Positions 41,772-51,246 are shown, counted from the first letter of the stretch. The stretch is DNA of 64,000 nucleotides from Paenibacillus zeisoli (GCF_003994465.1 NZ_RZNX01000003.1:62234-126233), one strand, 5' to 3'. Notes: a model not told the origin generated them from the letters alone. A program made the numbers and translations.

Positions 41772-42560
41772 TTATATCTGTTCTGATCCGCAGCTCGGGC
41801 ACCACTTGCTCCCCTTTGCAATCGGCGCCGCACAGATCTGGCAGTTCGTAGTCTCAAGTGGAGCATCCGCATCCACGTACGCTTTCTCTTCCGCCGGATA
41901 TGCCGAATGTGCCTGCTTCTCCTGTTCCGGCTCCTGATCAGGACTCAGCACATTCTCTTTCCATGTACGGATACGCCGGTCCAGTTCGAGCTGCCGCTCC
42001 CGTTCCCGCTCCAGCTCACGCAGGCGGCGTTCTTCCTCCTCCGGACTCAGCCGATCACGCTGCTGCGAGACATATTCGGGTTCCAGAATAATCGGATCCA
42101 AGTCAATGGATTTCTTCTCCTGGTATGTAGGGGCTGCTTCTTCCCGAGCTTCAGCTTCACTCTCAGACTCGACCTCTGGAGCTTTCCTTGCCGCCGTATC
42201 TCTGTCATAACTCTCCAGCTTCCGTCCGCAATAAGGACAGAAGATCGCTTCTTCAGGAACCACCTTGCCGCAAGCACACAATCTTTCATTGCGTAGTGAA
42301 GCGATCTTCAGTCTGACTTCATCTTTCTCTTCGTGCAGAAGATCACAGGTTTTGGCTAAATCCATCATTTCCTTCTCGGCTTTGGACATATCCGAATCAC
42401 GGTATCCTTCATAGAAGACCTGCCCCATACGCTGGAAGTAAATCCCCATCTCACGTTCAATATTTGAAATTTGGTTATTTAGCTTGCTAATCTCAACCGC
42501 ATTTTGCGCACGCTCAGTCGCTTTACCTGCACCCTTTTTAATTCGCTGCAAGAAATCCAT
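41772..42560 (-). CDS. Double zinc-ribbon coiled-coil protein
   Basis: 262 residues. N-terminal 85 residues form a coiled coil (RIKKGAGKATERAQNAVEISKLNNQISNIEREMGIYFQRMGQVFYEGY, phage-shock/YgiM-like helix pattern), then a Cys4 zinc ribbon (CACGKVVPEEAIFCPYC), a long acidic and Glu/Arg-rich linker, and a second Cys4 ribbon at the very C-terminus (CQICAAPIAKGSKWCPSC). Cytoplasmic. GGGAGG precedes the ATG at 42560; a longer in-frame start upstream has no ribosome site. The neighbouring MscL also ends in a zinc ribbon. Function unknown. Confidence 0.75.
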   Translation of the reverse strand: MDFLQRIKKGAGKATERAQNAVEISKLNNQISNIEREMGIYFQRMGQVFYEGYRDSDMSKAEKEMMDLAKTCDLLHEEKDEVRLKIASLRNERLCACGKVVPEEAIFCPYCGRKLESYDRDTAARKAPEVESESEAEAREEAAPTYQEKKSIDLDPIILEPEYVSQQRDRLSPEEEERRLRELERERERQLELDRRIRTWKENVLSPDQEPEQEKQAHSAYPAEEKAYVDADAPLETTNCQICAAPIAKGSKWCPSCGSEQI

Positions 42561-42841
42561 AAACGTTCTCCTCCCATTTCCCCTAAAACCTTCCCTGAAT
42601 TGAAAGGCGGCATCTGGCTTCTTTATTGTCTTAATACTCTTCACTATGAATTGAAACCGATATCCATGTCAAATTCCTAATATTTCATCCCATAAATGAT
42701 TGACCTTAGCAAATCAGGCTTGTTCATGCCATATATCATTTATCCCATATATCATACCAGATTTCATCCTTTCTGGGAAAATGCGCTGATTCACCCACCT
42801 GAACCACGTGTATAAAAGTATAAAAATATCGGGAGTGAACT

Positions 42842-43216
42842 ATGATGAATAATGCGAAGACGCGTTATTACGTTTCGGTCACACATCACCTCATTCAAGA
42901 TGTCCAGAACGAATCGACAGAATATGAAGTCTACCTGGACGATGAAGAGCTCGGTCTGCTAAGAGATAAGCTGGATGACCTCTCCAAAGAGGATGAATAC
43001 ACGCTCAAGCGGGCACCTGTACCGTATAAATCGGCCGATAAGGACGAAGCCACAGATCTTTACAATGATAAGCTGATCGATGTCTATGAGTACCTGTATC
43101 AAATCGGTGACGAGAAGACAAGACATGCCATTGAAAGCCTCGGTGTACTCGGCAAGCTCGAGAATGCGGATTATGATCACAAAGGTTACGGCGAGGGTTC
43201 ACCGACGAATAAATAA
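42842..43216 (+). CDS. Hypothetical acidic protein, 124 aa
   Basis: A soluble acidic protein (RYYVSVTHHLIQDVQNESTEYEVYLDDEELGLLRDKLDDLSKEDEYTLKRAPVPYKSADKDEATDLYNDKLIDVYEYLYQIGDEKTRHAIESLGVL) without recognised motifs. GGGAGTG lies before the ATG and a terminator follows, so it is a monocistronic gene. I cannot name a function. Confidence 0.7.
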   Translation: MMNNAKTRYYVSVTHHLIQDVQNESTEYEVYLDDEELGLLRDKLDDLSKEDEYTLKRAPVPYKSADKDEATDLYNDKLIDVYEYLYQIGDEKTRHAIESLGVLGKLENADYDHKGYGEGSPTNK

Positions 43217-43236
43217 CACCTCAGAGGTTAAAAAGA

Positions 43237-43274
43237 AGGGCTGGCTCTGCGAGATTTCTCGCGAAGCCAGCCCT
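43237..43274. terminator. Terminator between convergent genes
   Basis: A two-part hairpin: outer AGGGCTGGCT/AGCCAGCCCT and inner GCGAGA/TCTCGC, between the rightward gene ending at 43216 and the leftward SWIM gene ending at 43307. T-tract to the right is short (GTTTATT); an A-run on the left gives U's for the leftward transcript. Confidence 0.75.
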
Positions 43275-43306
43275 GTTTATTATTCAAGCGAACAAGCCGT
43301 TTACCT

Positions 43307-44107
43307 CTAAGAGGATGAGGACTGCTGCGTGGCGGCCAGTCTTCTCGCCTGCTCCCGGGTCCGCTCCATCAGTCGGGCCTCGATACGCCTAACCCCTGCT
43401 GCCGCACCGGGAATCCCCGGCAGCAGCTCGGCCCAGGCCTGCGCATCAGCAGCAGGCTCGGCCTGCTCTTCCCCAGACGTCAAGATGACCTTGACGTCAT
43501 GGAACTGCGGACCGGGCACATGCAGCCGGTCCTGCTCCGCCGCCTCGGCCAGCCATTCGGCCAGGCCGGGGCCTTGGCGCTCCGCGCGGCTGCCCGCTTC
43601 GCCCCGGCGGGCAGCTGCGGCCGGCAGTTCGGATGCCCCCGCAGGAGCATCCGAGGCCCAGGCCGCGAAGACGGCGCCCTGCAGGCGCTGCGGCGCAAGA
43701 CCCAGCGCCGCCCAGCGCAGCGGCGGCGATGCAGTCCACTCCGCCGCAGCAAGCTCTGCGGCCGCGGCGACGTGTGCGCAGCTGGCGGAGCCGCAGCTGC
43801 AAGCGCCATCGGCGCCGGGCGCGTGCGCCCAAGGCGGCTCCGCCGGTAGCAGCGCCGCTGCGCCAGCGGGCTGCCCGCCTTGGAGCAGCTCGGCGAGCTC
43901 CAGGGGGTGCGAGCCGAGATGGTTCACAAGCCGGGCCAACAGCCCGGCTTCTGGCGCCGCAAGAGGGAACGTTACGGTGCAGACAGGGCTCATGCTTTTC
44001 CCATCTGCAGCATCTCCCTCTCGTCGAACCTTGTTCACATACAGCTCTACCTGAAGCTCGCCTTCAGAAGCCGTCACCCGGCCCTCCTGCTGAGTCGTCT
44101 TCTTCAC
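43307..44107 (-). CDS. SWIM zinc-finger protein (YwqB-like), GC-rich
   Basis: 266 residues with the SWIM signature CSCGSASCAH (C-x-C-x4-C-x-H) at the middle, followed by an Ala/Pro-rich region of low complexity. The GTG start follows GAAGGGAGG, 41 bp after the SNF2 helicase. SWIM proteins and SNF2 helicases are paired in Bacilli (YwqB/YwqA). The gene is unusually GC-rich between about 43540 and 43890 with many overlapping open frames, and the protein there is nearly all Ala, Gly, Glu and Arg, so the domain after the zinc finger is degraded or expanded compared with YwqB. Confidence 0.78.
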   Translation of the reverse strand: MKKTTQQEGRVTASEGELQVELYVNKVRREGDAADGKSMSPVCTVTFPLAAPEAGLLARLVNHLGSHPLELAELLQGGQPAGAAALLPAEPPWAHAPGADGACSCGSASCAHVAAAAELAAAEWTASPPLRWAALGLAPQRLQGAVFAAWASDAPAGASELPAAAARRGEAGSRAERQGPGLAEWLAEAAEQDRLHVPGPQFHDVKVILTSGEEQAEPAADAQAWAELLPGIPGAAAGVRRIEARLMERTREQARRLAATQQSSSS

Positions 44108-44148
44108 CTGGACTCCTCCCTTCGAATATCTAGGACTGTTCTAGGACT

Positions 44149-47100
44149 CTAACTCCAATCTCCCGTCTGCAGGGTAATCAGGCTTTGCAGCTCCTCGCTC
44201 GACATCTCGGTCAGCCACTGCTCACCGGAGCCTACTACCTGCTCGGACAGGGACTTCTTCCGTTCAATTAACTCATCAATTCGCTCTTCCAGCGTTCCCT
44301 GGCAGATCAATTTGTGAACCTCTACATTCTTCTCCTGTCCAATCCGGAATACACGGTCGGTGGCTTGATTCTCTACCGCCGGGTTCCACCAGCGGTCGAA
44401 GTGAATCACATGGTTGGCGCGGGTAAGATTTAGTCCCACCCCACCTGCCTTAAGAGACAGGATGAAGATGGAGGGGCCTTTACCCTCCTGGAACAGGTTC
44501 ACCATCCGGTCGCGGTCATTCTTCGCTACGCCGCCATGAAGGAAGAACGGAGCTGTATTATAATGCTCAGCCAGCTGCTTCACAAGCAGCTCACCCATCT
44601 GTACATACTGAGTGAAGATCAGCGCAGCTTCACCGTTCTCACGGATCATATCAAGCAGCTCCAGCAGACGTTCCGTCTTGCCTGAACGGCCAGCCGTTCC
44701 TTCCCGCTTGGATGCGTCAAACAGCGATGGATGATCACAAATCTGCTTGAGCCGAGTTAGTGAGGAGAGTACGAGTCCCTTGCGCGCAATTCCTGTACTC
44801 TCCTGAATCCGGGACATTAGGTCGTCGGTGACCACCCGATACAGTCTGGCCTGCTCTACCGTTAGCGAGCAGTAGGATTTAATCTCGATTTTCTCCGGCA
44901 GATCTTTGCGGATATCCGGATCACTCTTCAAGCGGCGAAGCAGGAAGGGAGCTACAAGCTTCCGAAGCCGAAGCAGCTCGGCTGCCTGTTCTTCTCCGCC
45001 TCCCGTATACTGCTTGCGAAATGAAGCATACGTGCCAAGATAACCGGGGTTCAGGAATTGAAAGATGGACCACAGCTCACTAAGCCGGTTCTCTACAGGT
45101 GTTCCCGTCATGGCAATCCGATGAGGAGCGCTCAGCTTCATTACGCTTTGAGCCTGCTTGGTGCTGTAGTTCTTGATATATTGGGCCTCATCCAGAATGA
45201 TGGACCCCCACTGGGCCTCTTTCAGCTCCTTCGCATCCCGCCCGGCGAGATGATAGGTTGTAAGGACAATATCATGCTCCTGGCATGCCCTCATGAATGG
45301 CTCTCCGTGAAGACGGTTCGTCCCATGATGGATATAGAGCCGGAGCTCCGGAGCGAACCGACTCAGCTCCTTCTGCCAGTTCCCAAGCAGGGAAGTCGGG
45401 CACACAATGAGCCTGGTCCCTTCTGTATGATCACTCAGAAGAGTGGTTATTACTTGGACGGTCTTACCTAAGCCCATATCATCCGCCAGAAGAGCTCCGA
45501 ATCCGAGTGCCTTCATGGTAGAGAGCCACTGATATCCCCGCTCTTGATACGGCCGGAGGGTCCCCTGAAGGGATACAGGAACCGGAAGAGGTCTGAGGTT
45601 CTTAAGGATTCCCCCCTCCATCAGAGCGGCAATCAGGCCGGTGGTCTCGACACCCTCGACATAGAGGCCCTCATAGCGACCCTCCTCCAGCGTATCATTT
45701 GTCAGATGCATAAGTTCTTTAAAGGTCATACTGCCTTGTTCATGCTTCTTCATATAGCGAAGGACCTGCCGAATCTCCTTCACATCGATCTCAATCCATT
45801 CGCCGCGGAAGAGCACCAGCGGTGCCCGGGCAGCAGCAAGCTCTGCAAGCTCTTCTTGGGTTAGCTTCTGGCCGCTGAGCACGGCCTCCATCTCGAAATG
45901 AACCACCTGTTCAACCCCAAGCTTAGGCTTCTCCCCTTTGCCTGCCTGGGCCGGGTCCCAGCTTGAAGTTTTGATCCGAACGCCTGCACGCCGCTTGCCT
46001 TCTTTGGTCCAACGCACAGGCATCTGCACAGTAACTCCATGCCTCCGCAGAACAGGTACGGATCTGCTAAGGAACGAATAGACTTCTTCTGGTCTCAGCT
46101 TGGCGAATTCCGGCCGGGGTGAATTCATGGCAGCGGCCACTTCTGGAGATACCTCCGCCGCCTTGGCCAGGCGCAGCAGCAGATTCTCCTGAACACCACT
46201 GTACTTTCGCCCGCGAATGAGCATTTCCTGGTTCGGCTGATTCCAGATCAAGGCAGCCGGGAGCAGGAGTGAAGCATCCTCGGGAACCTCGGCCCAGATC
46301 GAAAGTCCCCAGGTGCGCGCCGAAGGCTCCTCGGCCTCACTTTCATCCGGAGGTTCCAGTCTCAAGCAGAGCCGAAAGCCTGCACCAGGTGCAGGTTCAT
46401 CCTCTGAGGATGCACTTGGCAGCTCTCCACCCAGAACGGAGATTTCCCCGGTCAGCTCCTCAATTTCAGCCGAAGTCCCTTGTATATCAAGAGGTCTGTC
46501 TCCGCTAAGCAGTCCTTCCCACCATAATTCAGTAAGCGGCGAGACGCCTCGTCGATATCTTCCCTTGACAGAATTCAGCTCCTTGCCAAGCTCCTTGGTT
46601 GTCTTTCGCACCTCATGATCAATGAATGCCGTCAGAAAAGAATGCAGCACGCCAAGCTGACGAGCTTCTACGGAGAGCTCATCTTCCATGGCTATATGCT
46701 GCACGGGCGCAAGACCGATCGGCGGCATTGCACTTGCAAGCTGCCGGAATCTTTCCTCGTCATGGATATTATCCAGTCGCGGACCCCACACCGCCCTGAG
46801 CGCCAGTTGGCCGCTCCGTCTGCGGGCACCCGGCACTGCAGCCGGACGGGCCGAAGGAGCAATTGCGCCTCGAAGCATCAGCTCCAGCGCAAATTTGGCC
46901 GCGCCGCTCCAGTAATTCATCTCTGCTCCCGGCGTAATCCCCTTTGCCGTCAGCTCCGACTCCTCATAATTCAGCAGCAGAGGCCAAGCTTCTTCGGCGG
47001 TTAAGGCCAGCCCTTCGAGCGTTCTGCCGAGCAGCCCCTTCCGTTCATTTCGGCGGGGCACTCCGCGCAGAGCGGGAGCTGTCCAGCGCAGCTCAGCCAG

Positions 47101-47253
47101 CCGCAGCGCTGCTTGCTGAAAAGGGCGGGCCCCATAAGCGAGTTCCAGCCTTCTCAGTGAGGCGGTCCAGGCATCGACCTTAGATTCTGATGCTTCACCT
47201 GAGAAGCAGAAGAATACGTCTCCGAGCCAAATTCCATACAGATGTTGATTCAT
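44149..47253 (-). CDS. SNF2-family DEAD/DEAH-box helicase (YwqA-like)
   Basis: 1034 residues. The N-terminal half includes an SNF2-associated bacterial domain (LLIRGRKYSGVQENLLLRLAKAAEVSPEVA...), then the SNF2_N ATPase with Walker A DDMGLGKTVQ, motif II DEAQ, GTPVENRLSELWSIF, and the helicase C domain ending with the TDRVFRIGQEKNVEVHKLICQGTLEERI motif. It is a DNA translocase likely acting on nucleoprotein; in B. subtilis YwqA links to DNA damage. The ATG at 47253 follows ACAGGAG; the upstream in-frame start overlaps that site. The SWIM partner follows directly. Confidence 0.9.
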   Translation of the reverse strand: MNQHLYGIWLGDVFFCFSGEASESKVDAWTASLRRLELAYGARPFQQAALRLAELRWTAPALRGVPRRNERKGLLGRTLEGLALTAEEAWPLLLNYEESELTAKGITPGAEMNYWSGAAKFALELMLRGAIAPSARPAAVPGARRRSGQLALRAVWGPRLDNIHDEERFRQLASAMPPIGLAPVQHIAMEDELSVEARQLGVLHSFLTAFIDHEVRKTTKELGKELNSVKGRYRRGVSPLTELWWEGLLSGDRPLDIQGTSAEIEELTGEISVLGGELPSASSEDEPAPGAGFRLCLRLEPPDESEAEEPSARTWGLSIWAEVPEDASLLLPAALIWNQPNQEMLIRGRKYSGVQENLLLRLAKAAEVSPEVAAAMNSPRPEFAKLRPEEVYSFLSRSVPVLRRHGVTVQMPVRWTKEGKRRAGVRIKTSSWDPAQAGKGEKPKLGVEQVVHFEMEAVLSGQKLTQEELAELAAARAPLVLFRGEWIEIDVKEIRQVLRYMKKHEQGSMTFKELMHLTNDTLEEGRYEGLYVEGVETTGLIAALMEGGILKNLRPLPVPVSLQGTLRPYQERGYQWLSTMKALGFGALLADDMGLGKTVQVITTLLSDHTEGTRLIVCPTSLLGNWQKELSRFAPELRLYIHHGTNRLHGEPFMRACQEHDIVLTTYHLAGRDAKELKEAQWGSIILDEAQYIKNYSTKQAQSVMKLSAPHRIAMTGTPVENRLSELWSIFQFLNPGYLGTYASFRKQYTGGGEEQAAELLRLRKLVAPFLLRRLKSDPDIRKDLPEKIEIKSYCSLTVEQARLYRVVTDDLMSRIQESTGIARKGLVLSSLTRLKQICDHPSLFDASKREGTAGRSGKTERLLELLDMIRENGEAALIFTQYVQMGELLVKQLAEHYNTAPFFLHGGVAKNDRDRMVNLFQEGKGPSIFILSLKAGGVGLNLTRANHVIHFDRWWNPAVENQATDRVFRIGQEKNVEVHKLICQGTLEERIDELIERKKSLSEQVVGSGEQWLTEMSSEELQSLITLQTGDWS

Positions 47254-47506
47254 TGCTTTCTCCTGTCTATTCACGATTGCATAGCCGGTACATATACATT
47301 ACTAACATATTATACGAAAAACCGTAGTTTTAAAAACGGTCCGTGCTCTTTCCGCAAAAATGTTTCAAATTAGTCCTTCAAGCCACAGTCCCCGCATATG
47401 AATCTGAGGAGAGGACAAGAGCACCCGAGTCTACCGCACGGCACGCTTGTAACATTCAGCTTGTGGGTATATTCATAATAATAAACAAATTATGGGAGGG
47501 CCTTGC

Positions 47507-48265
47507 ATGTATACTCGAAACCCCTATAAATGGTGGAATATCTTATTTTACATTGGCATGATCATTATAAATACACTGGCAGTTGTTCTACCGCTCGGGG
47601 GGCGTTCTACTGGAGAAATTTCGGATATGTACCCTACACCGATCACCCCGGCGGGATATGCCTTCTCGATCTGGTCCGTCATCTACCTGCTGCTGGCTGG
47701 CTTTGTGATCTACCAGGCGAACCGCTCCCATGAAGCCCGGGATTCGGTACAATCGATCGGCATCTGGTTTGTAATCTCTTGTATTCTCAATATGAGCTGG
47801 ATTATCTTGTGGCAATATTTATACATAGAGCTTTCTCTAATCGCTATGTTTGCACTATTAATCAGCCTGATAGTGATCTACCGCAAGACCCGCGCCATCA
47901 CCTTTCCAACACTTGGTGAAACTTGGTTCGTCCGTCTGCCGTTCAGCATTTATCTCGGCTGGATTCTTGTGGCTACGCTTGTGAATGTGGCTGTAGTCCT
48001 CTCCAAGAATGAATGGGACGGCTTCGGGCTGTCGAGCCCCGGGCGAGCTATAATCATGCTGGCCATCGGCGCTGTTCTAGCCGTGCTTATCAGTTATCCA
48101 GCGCGGGACGGTGTACTGCCGCTTGTCTTCGTATGGGCCTATATCGCTATCGCTCTCAAACAGGAAGATACTCGTAACGTATACATGGTAGCTGGCCTTC
48201 TGGCTCTTATCCTCTTTGTATATGCGGTCTGGTTGCTGTTCATTCGAATACGTGAGCGAGACTAG
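47507..48265 (+). CDS. TspO/MBR-type tryptophan-rich membrane protein
   Basis: 252 residues with about seven membrane helices (WWNILFYIGMIIINTLAVVLPL, FSIWSVIYLLLAGFVIY, FVISCILNMSWIILWQYL, YLGWILVATLVNVAVVL). The TPAGYAFSIWSVIYLLL segment and the W-rich middle match proteins annotated as tryptophan-rich sensory proteins related to TspO, although canonical TspO has only five helices. Function unknown; TspO binds porphyrins. GGGAGG lies before the ATG at 47507; an in-frame ATG 15 bases upstream overlaps it. Confidence 0.75.
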   Translation: MYTRNPYKWWNILFYIGMIIINTLAVVLPLGGRSTGEISDMYPTPITPAGYAFSIWSVIYLLLAGFVIYQANRSHEARDSVQSIGIWFVISCILNMSWIILWQYLYIELSLIAMFALLISLIVIYRKTRAITFPTLGETWFVRLPFSIYLGWILVATLVNVAVVLSKNEWDGFGLSSPGRAIIMLAIGAVLAVLISYPARDGVLPLVFVWAYIAIALKQEDTRNVYMVAGLLALILFVYAVWLLFIRIRERD

Positions 48266-48368
48266 AACCACTCCTCATGTCACAATCAACGCCTCCTTCT
48301 TGTCTATAACAGTGAAGAGGTTTCTGTTCAAGCTCCTCTTAACCTTTAACCTGAAGGAGGCAATTTTA

Positions 48369-49232
48369 ATGAAAATATTAGTAGCCGGAGCTGCCGGGGT
48401 CGTTGGACGTTATCTGGTTCCCCAACTGGTCCATGAAGGACACCAAGTAACAGGTATAACCCACAAGGAAGAGAATACTGAAGTCATCCGAAGCCTTGGA
48501 GCCCGTCCAATAGTTGCAGATGTATATAACCGTGAACACATCTTCTCCATTCTCGAAGAATTAAGACCGGATGTACTAATTCATCAGCTTACGTCATTAA
48601 GTTCAAGAAACTTCTCCGATAATAACCGGATTCGCACCGAAGGTACGCGCAATTTAGTTGATGCGGCCAAGGCAGCAGGTGTGAACCGACTAATCGCCCA
48701 AAGCATTGCATGGGCCTATGAGCCCGGCTCCACGCCTGCTGAAGAAGAAGTACCACTGGATATCAAGGCCCCCTTGCCAAGACAGATAACCATTGAAGGT
48801 GTAGCTGCTCTCGAGCAAGCCGCCGCCGAGATTCCGGAGCATGTTATTCTTAGATACGGGACGTTCTACGGACCGGGAACCTGGTACGACAATCCGGGAT
48901 GGATAGCTGAACAGGTGCTGCAGGGTCAGATCCAGGCAGGTGATGGATTAACTTCCTTCATACATGTAAAAGATGCCGCCCTAGCCGCTGTTCAGGCTTT
49001 GAACTGGCCATCCGGGGCCGTGAATATTGTGGATAACGAACCCGCAGCTGGCCGGGATTGGCTCCCTGTCTATGCGGAAGCGCTCGGCGCTCCGAAGCCG
49101 GTCTATGAACCCGGTCTCCTGAACCGGGGTGAACGAGGAGCCTCCAACTCCAAAGCTCGCCTAGAATATGGATGGGAGCCGCTGTACCCAACCTGGAGAA
49201 CAGGTTTCGCCCAAAGCCTGCACACTCATTAA
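48369..49232 (+). CDS. NAD(P)-dependent epimerase/dehydratase (SDR extended)
   Basis: 287 residues with a Rossmann start MKILVAGAAGVVGRYLVPQL (GxxGxxG), VLIHQLTSLSS, and the segment RLIAQSIAWAYEPG, where a Tyr-x3-Lys of typical enzymes is not clear, so it is an atypical SDR. Substrate-side sequence includes ILRYGTFYGPGTWY and SFIHVKDAALAAV. Such proteins modify nucleotide sugars or act as NAD(P)-binding reductases. GAAGGAGG lies before the ATG at 48369; the frame is open 51 codons upstream into the preceding gene. Confidence 0.82.
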   Translation: MKILVAGAAGVVGRYLVPQLVHEGHQVTGITHKEENTEVIRSLGARPIVADVYNREHIFSILEELRPDVLIHQLTSLSSRNFSDNNRIRTEGTRNLVDAAKAAGVNRLIAQSIAWAYEPGSTPAEEEVPLDIKAPLPRQITIEGVAALEQAAAEIPEHVILRYGTFYGPGTWYDNPGWIAEQVLQGQIQAGDGLTSFIHVKDAALAAVQALNWPSGAVNIVDNEPAAGRDWLPVYAEALGAPKPVYEPGLLNRGERGASNSKARLEYGWEPLYPTWRTGFAQSLHTH

Positions 49233-49261
49233 CCGGATTGTAAACAAATATATATCACAAA

Positions 49262-49298
49262 AAGAAAGACAGCTCTGTGACCGGAGCTGTCTCTTTCT
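49262..49298. terminator. Terminator between convergent genes
   Basis: GAAAGACAGCTC/GAGCTGTC-CTTTC hairpin (one bulge) between the epimerase gene and the leftward ridA gene, with A/T tracts. Confidence 0.8.
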
Positions 49299-49326
49299 GC
49301 TTCATCCTATTTCGCCAATCTATCCA

Positions 49327-49710
49327 CTAGGATTTCTTGAGGGCAATGACTTCAATTTCAACTAGACCATCCTTCGGCAGCCTAGCTACCTCCACCGCAC
49401 TGCGGGCTGGATATGGTTCTACGAAGAAGGTGCTGTAGATTTCGTTGACTTTCACGAAGTCTCCCAGATCCTTAAGAAATACCGTAGTCTTGATGACCTT
49501 ATCCATGCCGCTGCCTGCCTCTTCCAGAATTGCCTGAACATTTCGGAGAGACTGTACCGTCTGCTTCTCCACCCCTTCAGCAAGCTCTCCGGTTGCCGGA
49601 TCGAGCCCAAGCTGCCCCGAAGTGTAGATCAGATCGCCAATTTCCACGCCCTGTGAATAAGGTCCAATAGCGCCGGGCGCCTTAGTTGTTGCGATTGCAT
49701 TTTTGTTCAC
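49327..49710 (-). CDS. ridA: RidA family protein (YjgF/YER057c/UK114)
   Basis: 127 residues, full-length RidA: APGAIGPYSQGVEIGDLIYTSGQLGLDPATGEL, LRNVQAILEEAGSGMDKVIKTTVFLKDLGDF and the catalytic Arg in PARSAVEVARLPKDGLVEIEVIAL. It hydrolyses reactive enamine/imine intermediates from amino-acid metabolism. The GTG start overlaps the stop codon of the histidine kinase gene by four bases (GTGA), so it is translationally coupled to a sensor kinase, an unusual partner. Confidence 0.92.
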   Translation of the reverse strand: MNKNAIATTKAPGAIGPYSQGVEIGDLIYTSGQLGLDPATGELAEGVEKQTVQSLRNVQAILEEAGSGMDKVIKTTVFLKDLGDFVKVNEIYSTFFVEPYPARSAVEVARLPKDGLVEIEVIALKKS

Positions 49711-51134
49711 TGTGAAATCCCTTCCTTTTCTGTGTGGTTATATAGAGGGACGAAGAATAAGAATGTACTTCCAAGCCCCTTCTTGCTCTGTAAACGGATG
49801 AAGCCCCCAAGCAGTTCCGCAAGGTCCCGGCTAATGGATAGCCCGAGCCCTGTTCCTCCGTATGTACGGCTGATGGAGCTATCCGATTGTTGGAAAGCTT
49901 CAAAGATCAAGGCATGCTTGTCCTCTGCAATACCGATTCCGGTATCCGTCACGGCAAATACAATCCATTCTCCCGGAATATGATCCTCCGGCTTCTCTCT
50001 GCGGATCTCCAGCTTGACTTTACCATCCTCGGTGAATTTAAAGGCATTGGCCAGTAAATTGCGAAGCACCTGCTGCAACCGCATAGAATCCGACACTATC
50101 GTATCCGGCAGACCTTCATCCTGTCTGACCTCAAATTCAAGTTCCTTACGCTCGGCCAGATGCCTGAATTGCATCTCGACGACTTCCGCAAGTTCCCCGA
50201 GAATGATCTCTTCTCTTGAAATTTCCATACGGCCCGCTTCGATCTTGGATAGATCCAGGATATCATTAATCAACTGGAGCAGATCCTGGCCCGATCTATA
50301 AATGATCGACCCGTAGACGGGATTATCATCATCCGCGCTCTTAGGGCCAGACTCCTCGATAATTTGGGCTAGATTCAAAATACTATTGAGCGGTGTACGC
50401 AGCTCATGGGACATATTAGCCAGAAACTCAGATTTATACTGTGAGGCCAGCAGCAGCTGGTTGGCTCGCTCCTCTAACTTGATCTTGGTCTTCTGGAGCT
50501 CCTCTTTCTGTTTCTTGAGCAGATCATTCGTATATTTAAGCTCCATATTCAAATTCTTCTCCAACTGGAAATCTCTTAAGATCAAAGCAAATAATGCACT
50601 TAAGAGGACTCCCAACGGAAAGACCACAGGAGCTATATCAAGCATATACTGCTTGAAAGGGAAAACCCCAAGGATACCGATATTTATCGTATTGATGATA
50701 TTTACAACCAGGATCGTAATGCACGATTTCATCAGGAGCCGAAGCTGACTTCTCCGCAGCCATATATTCAGCCCTGCGCATACAATACCCAGGAGCGTAA
50801 GATTATACAGACCAGCCATTGCCGCTTCGTTAATCCCGAAGGTGAGTCTTGCCAGCCCGATCCCCACCCCGACAATCAGAATGGTCAGCGGCTGTGAATA
50901 GACGTATGCTGAAATGAGCAAAGGAACAAATCTTAGATCAAAGATCACATTATCTCTAAGACGGAACCCGAATTTCATACAGATCCAACCCGAGAGAATC
51001 ATCAATATAACTGAACTGATATACTTCACCTTACCTGAGGTGAAATTGAACAGATACTTATACAATACATTTGCCAGGTAAGCCACACTTATCAACATTC
51101 CCAAATTCATCAGGAACATGTCCCTGAATCCCAT
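49707..51134 (-). CDS. Sensor histidine kinase with 5TMR-LYT-type membrane domain
   Basis: 475 residues. N-terminal six membrane helices with the LYT-like pattern (LRFVPLLISAYVYSQPLTILIVGVGIGLARLTFGINEAAMAGLYNL), a coiled coil (LKKQKEELQKTKIKLEERANQLL), HisKA with SHELRTPLNSILNLAQIIEES, and HATPase_c with DTGIGIAEDKHALIFEAFQQSDSSISRTYGGTGLGLSIS. No receiver domain. No response regulator is adjacent, so its target is elsewhere. The ATG at 51134 follows AGGAGTGAGCG; a 24-codon upstream extension has no ribosome site. It overlaps ridA by 4 bp. Confidence 0.88.
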   Translation of the reverse strand: MGFRDMFLMNLGMLISVAYLANVLYKYLFNFTSGKVKYISSVILMILSGWICMKFGFRLRDNVIFDLRFVPLLISAYVYSQPLTILIVGVGIGLARLTFGINEAAMAGLYNLTLLGIVCAGLNIWLRRSQLRLLMKSCITILVVNIINTINIGILGVFPFKQYMLDIAPVVFPLGVLLSALFALILRDFQLEKNLNMELKYTNDLLKKQKEELQKTKIKLEERANQLLLASQYKSEFLANMSHELRTPLNSILNLAQIIEESGPKSADDDNPVYGSIIYRSGQDLLQLINDILDLSKIEAGRMEISREEIILGELAEVVEMQFRHLAERKELEFEVRQDEGLPDTIVSDSMRLQQVLRNLLANAFKFTEDGKVKLEIRREKPEDHIPGEWIVFAVTDTGIGIAEDKHALIFEAFQQSDSSISRTYGGTGLGLSISRDLAELLGGFIRLQSKKGLGSTFLFFVPLYNHTEKEGISQ

Positions 51135-51246
51135 TCGCTCACTCCTGTTGTTAGAACCGTTGATATGGATGGAATATATCTGGAATATCTCATCTATTGC
51201 AATCATAGCATGAAGCAGAGTATAGAGATAGCATAACTCAGCAAAT

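Noticed and set aside
42690-42770. Repeated CATATATCAT units as a CRISPR or tandem repeat
   Set aside because: Only two to three irregular AT-rich units without spacers; chance or a weak promoter region.
43499-44152. Several long open frames on the plus strand opposite the SWIM gene
   Set aside because: They result from local GC richness; translations are Arg/Pro/Ala low-complexity, without ribosome sites, and the minus-strand frame carries a clear SWIM motif.
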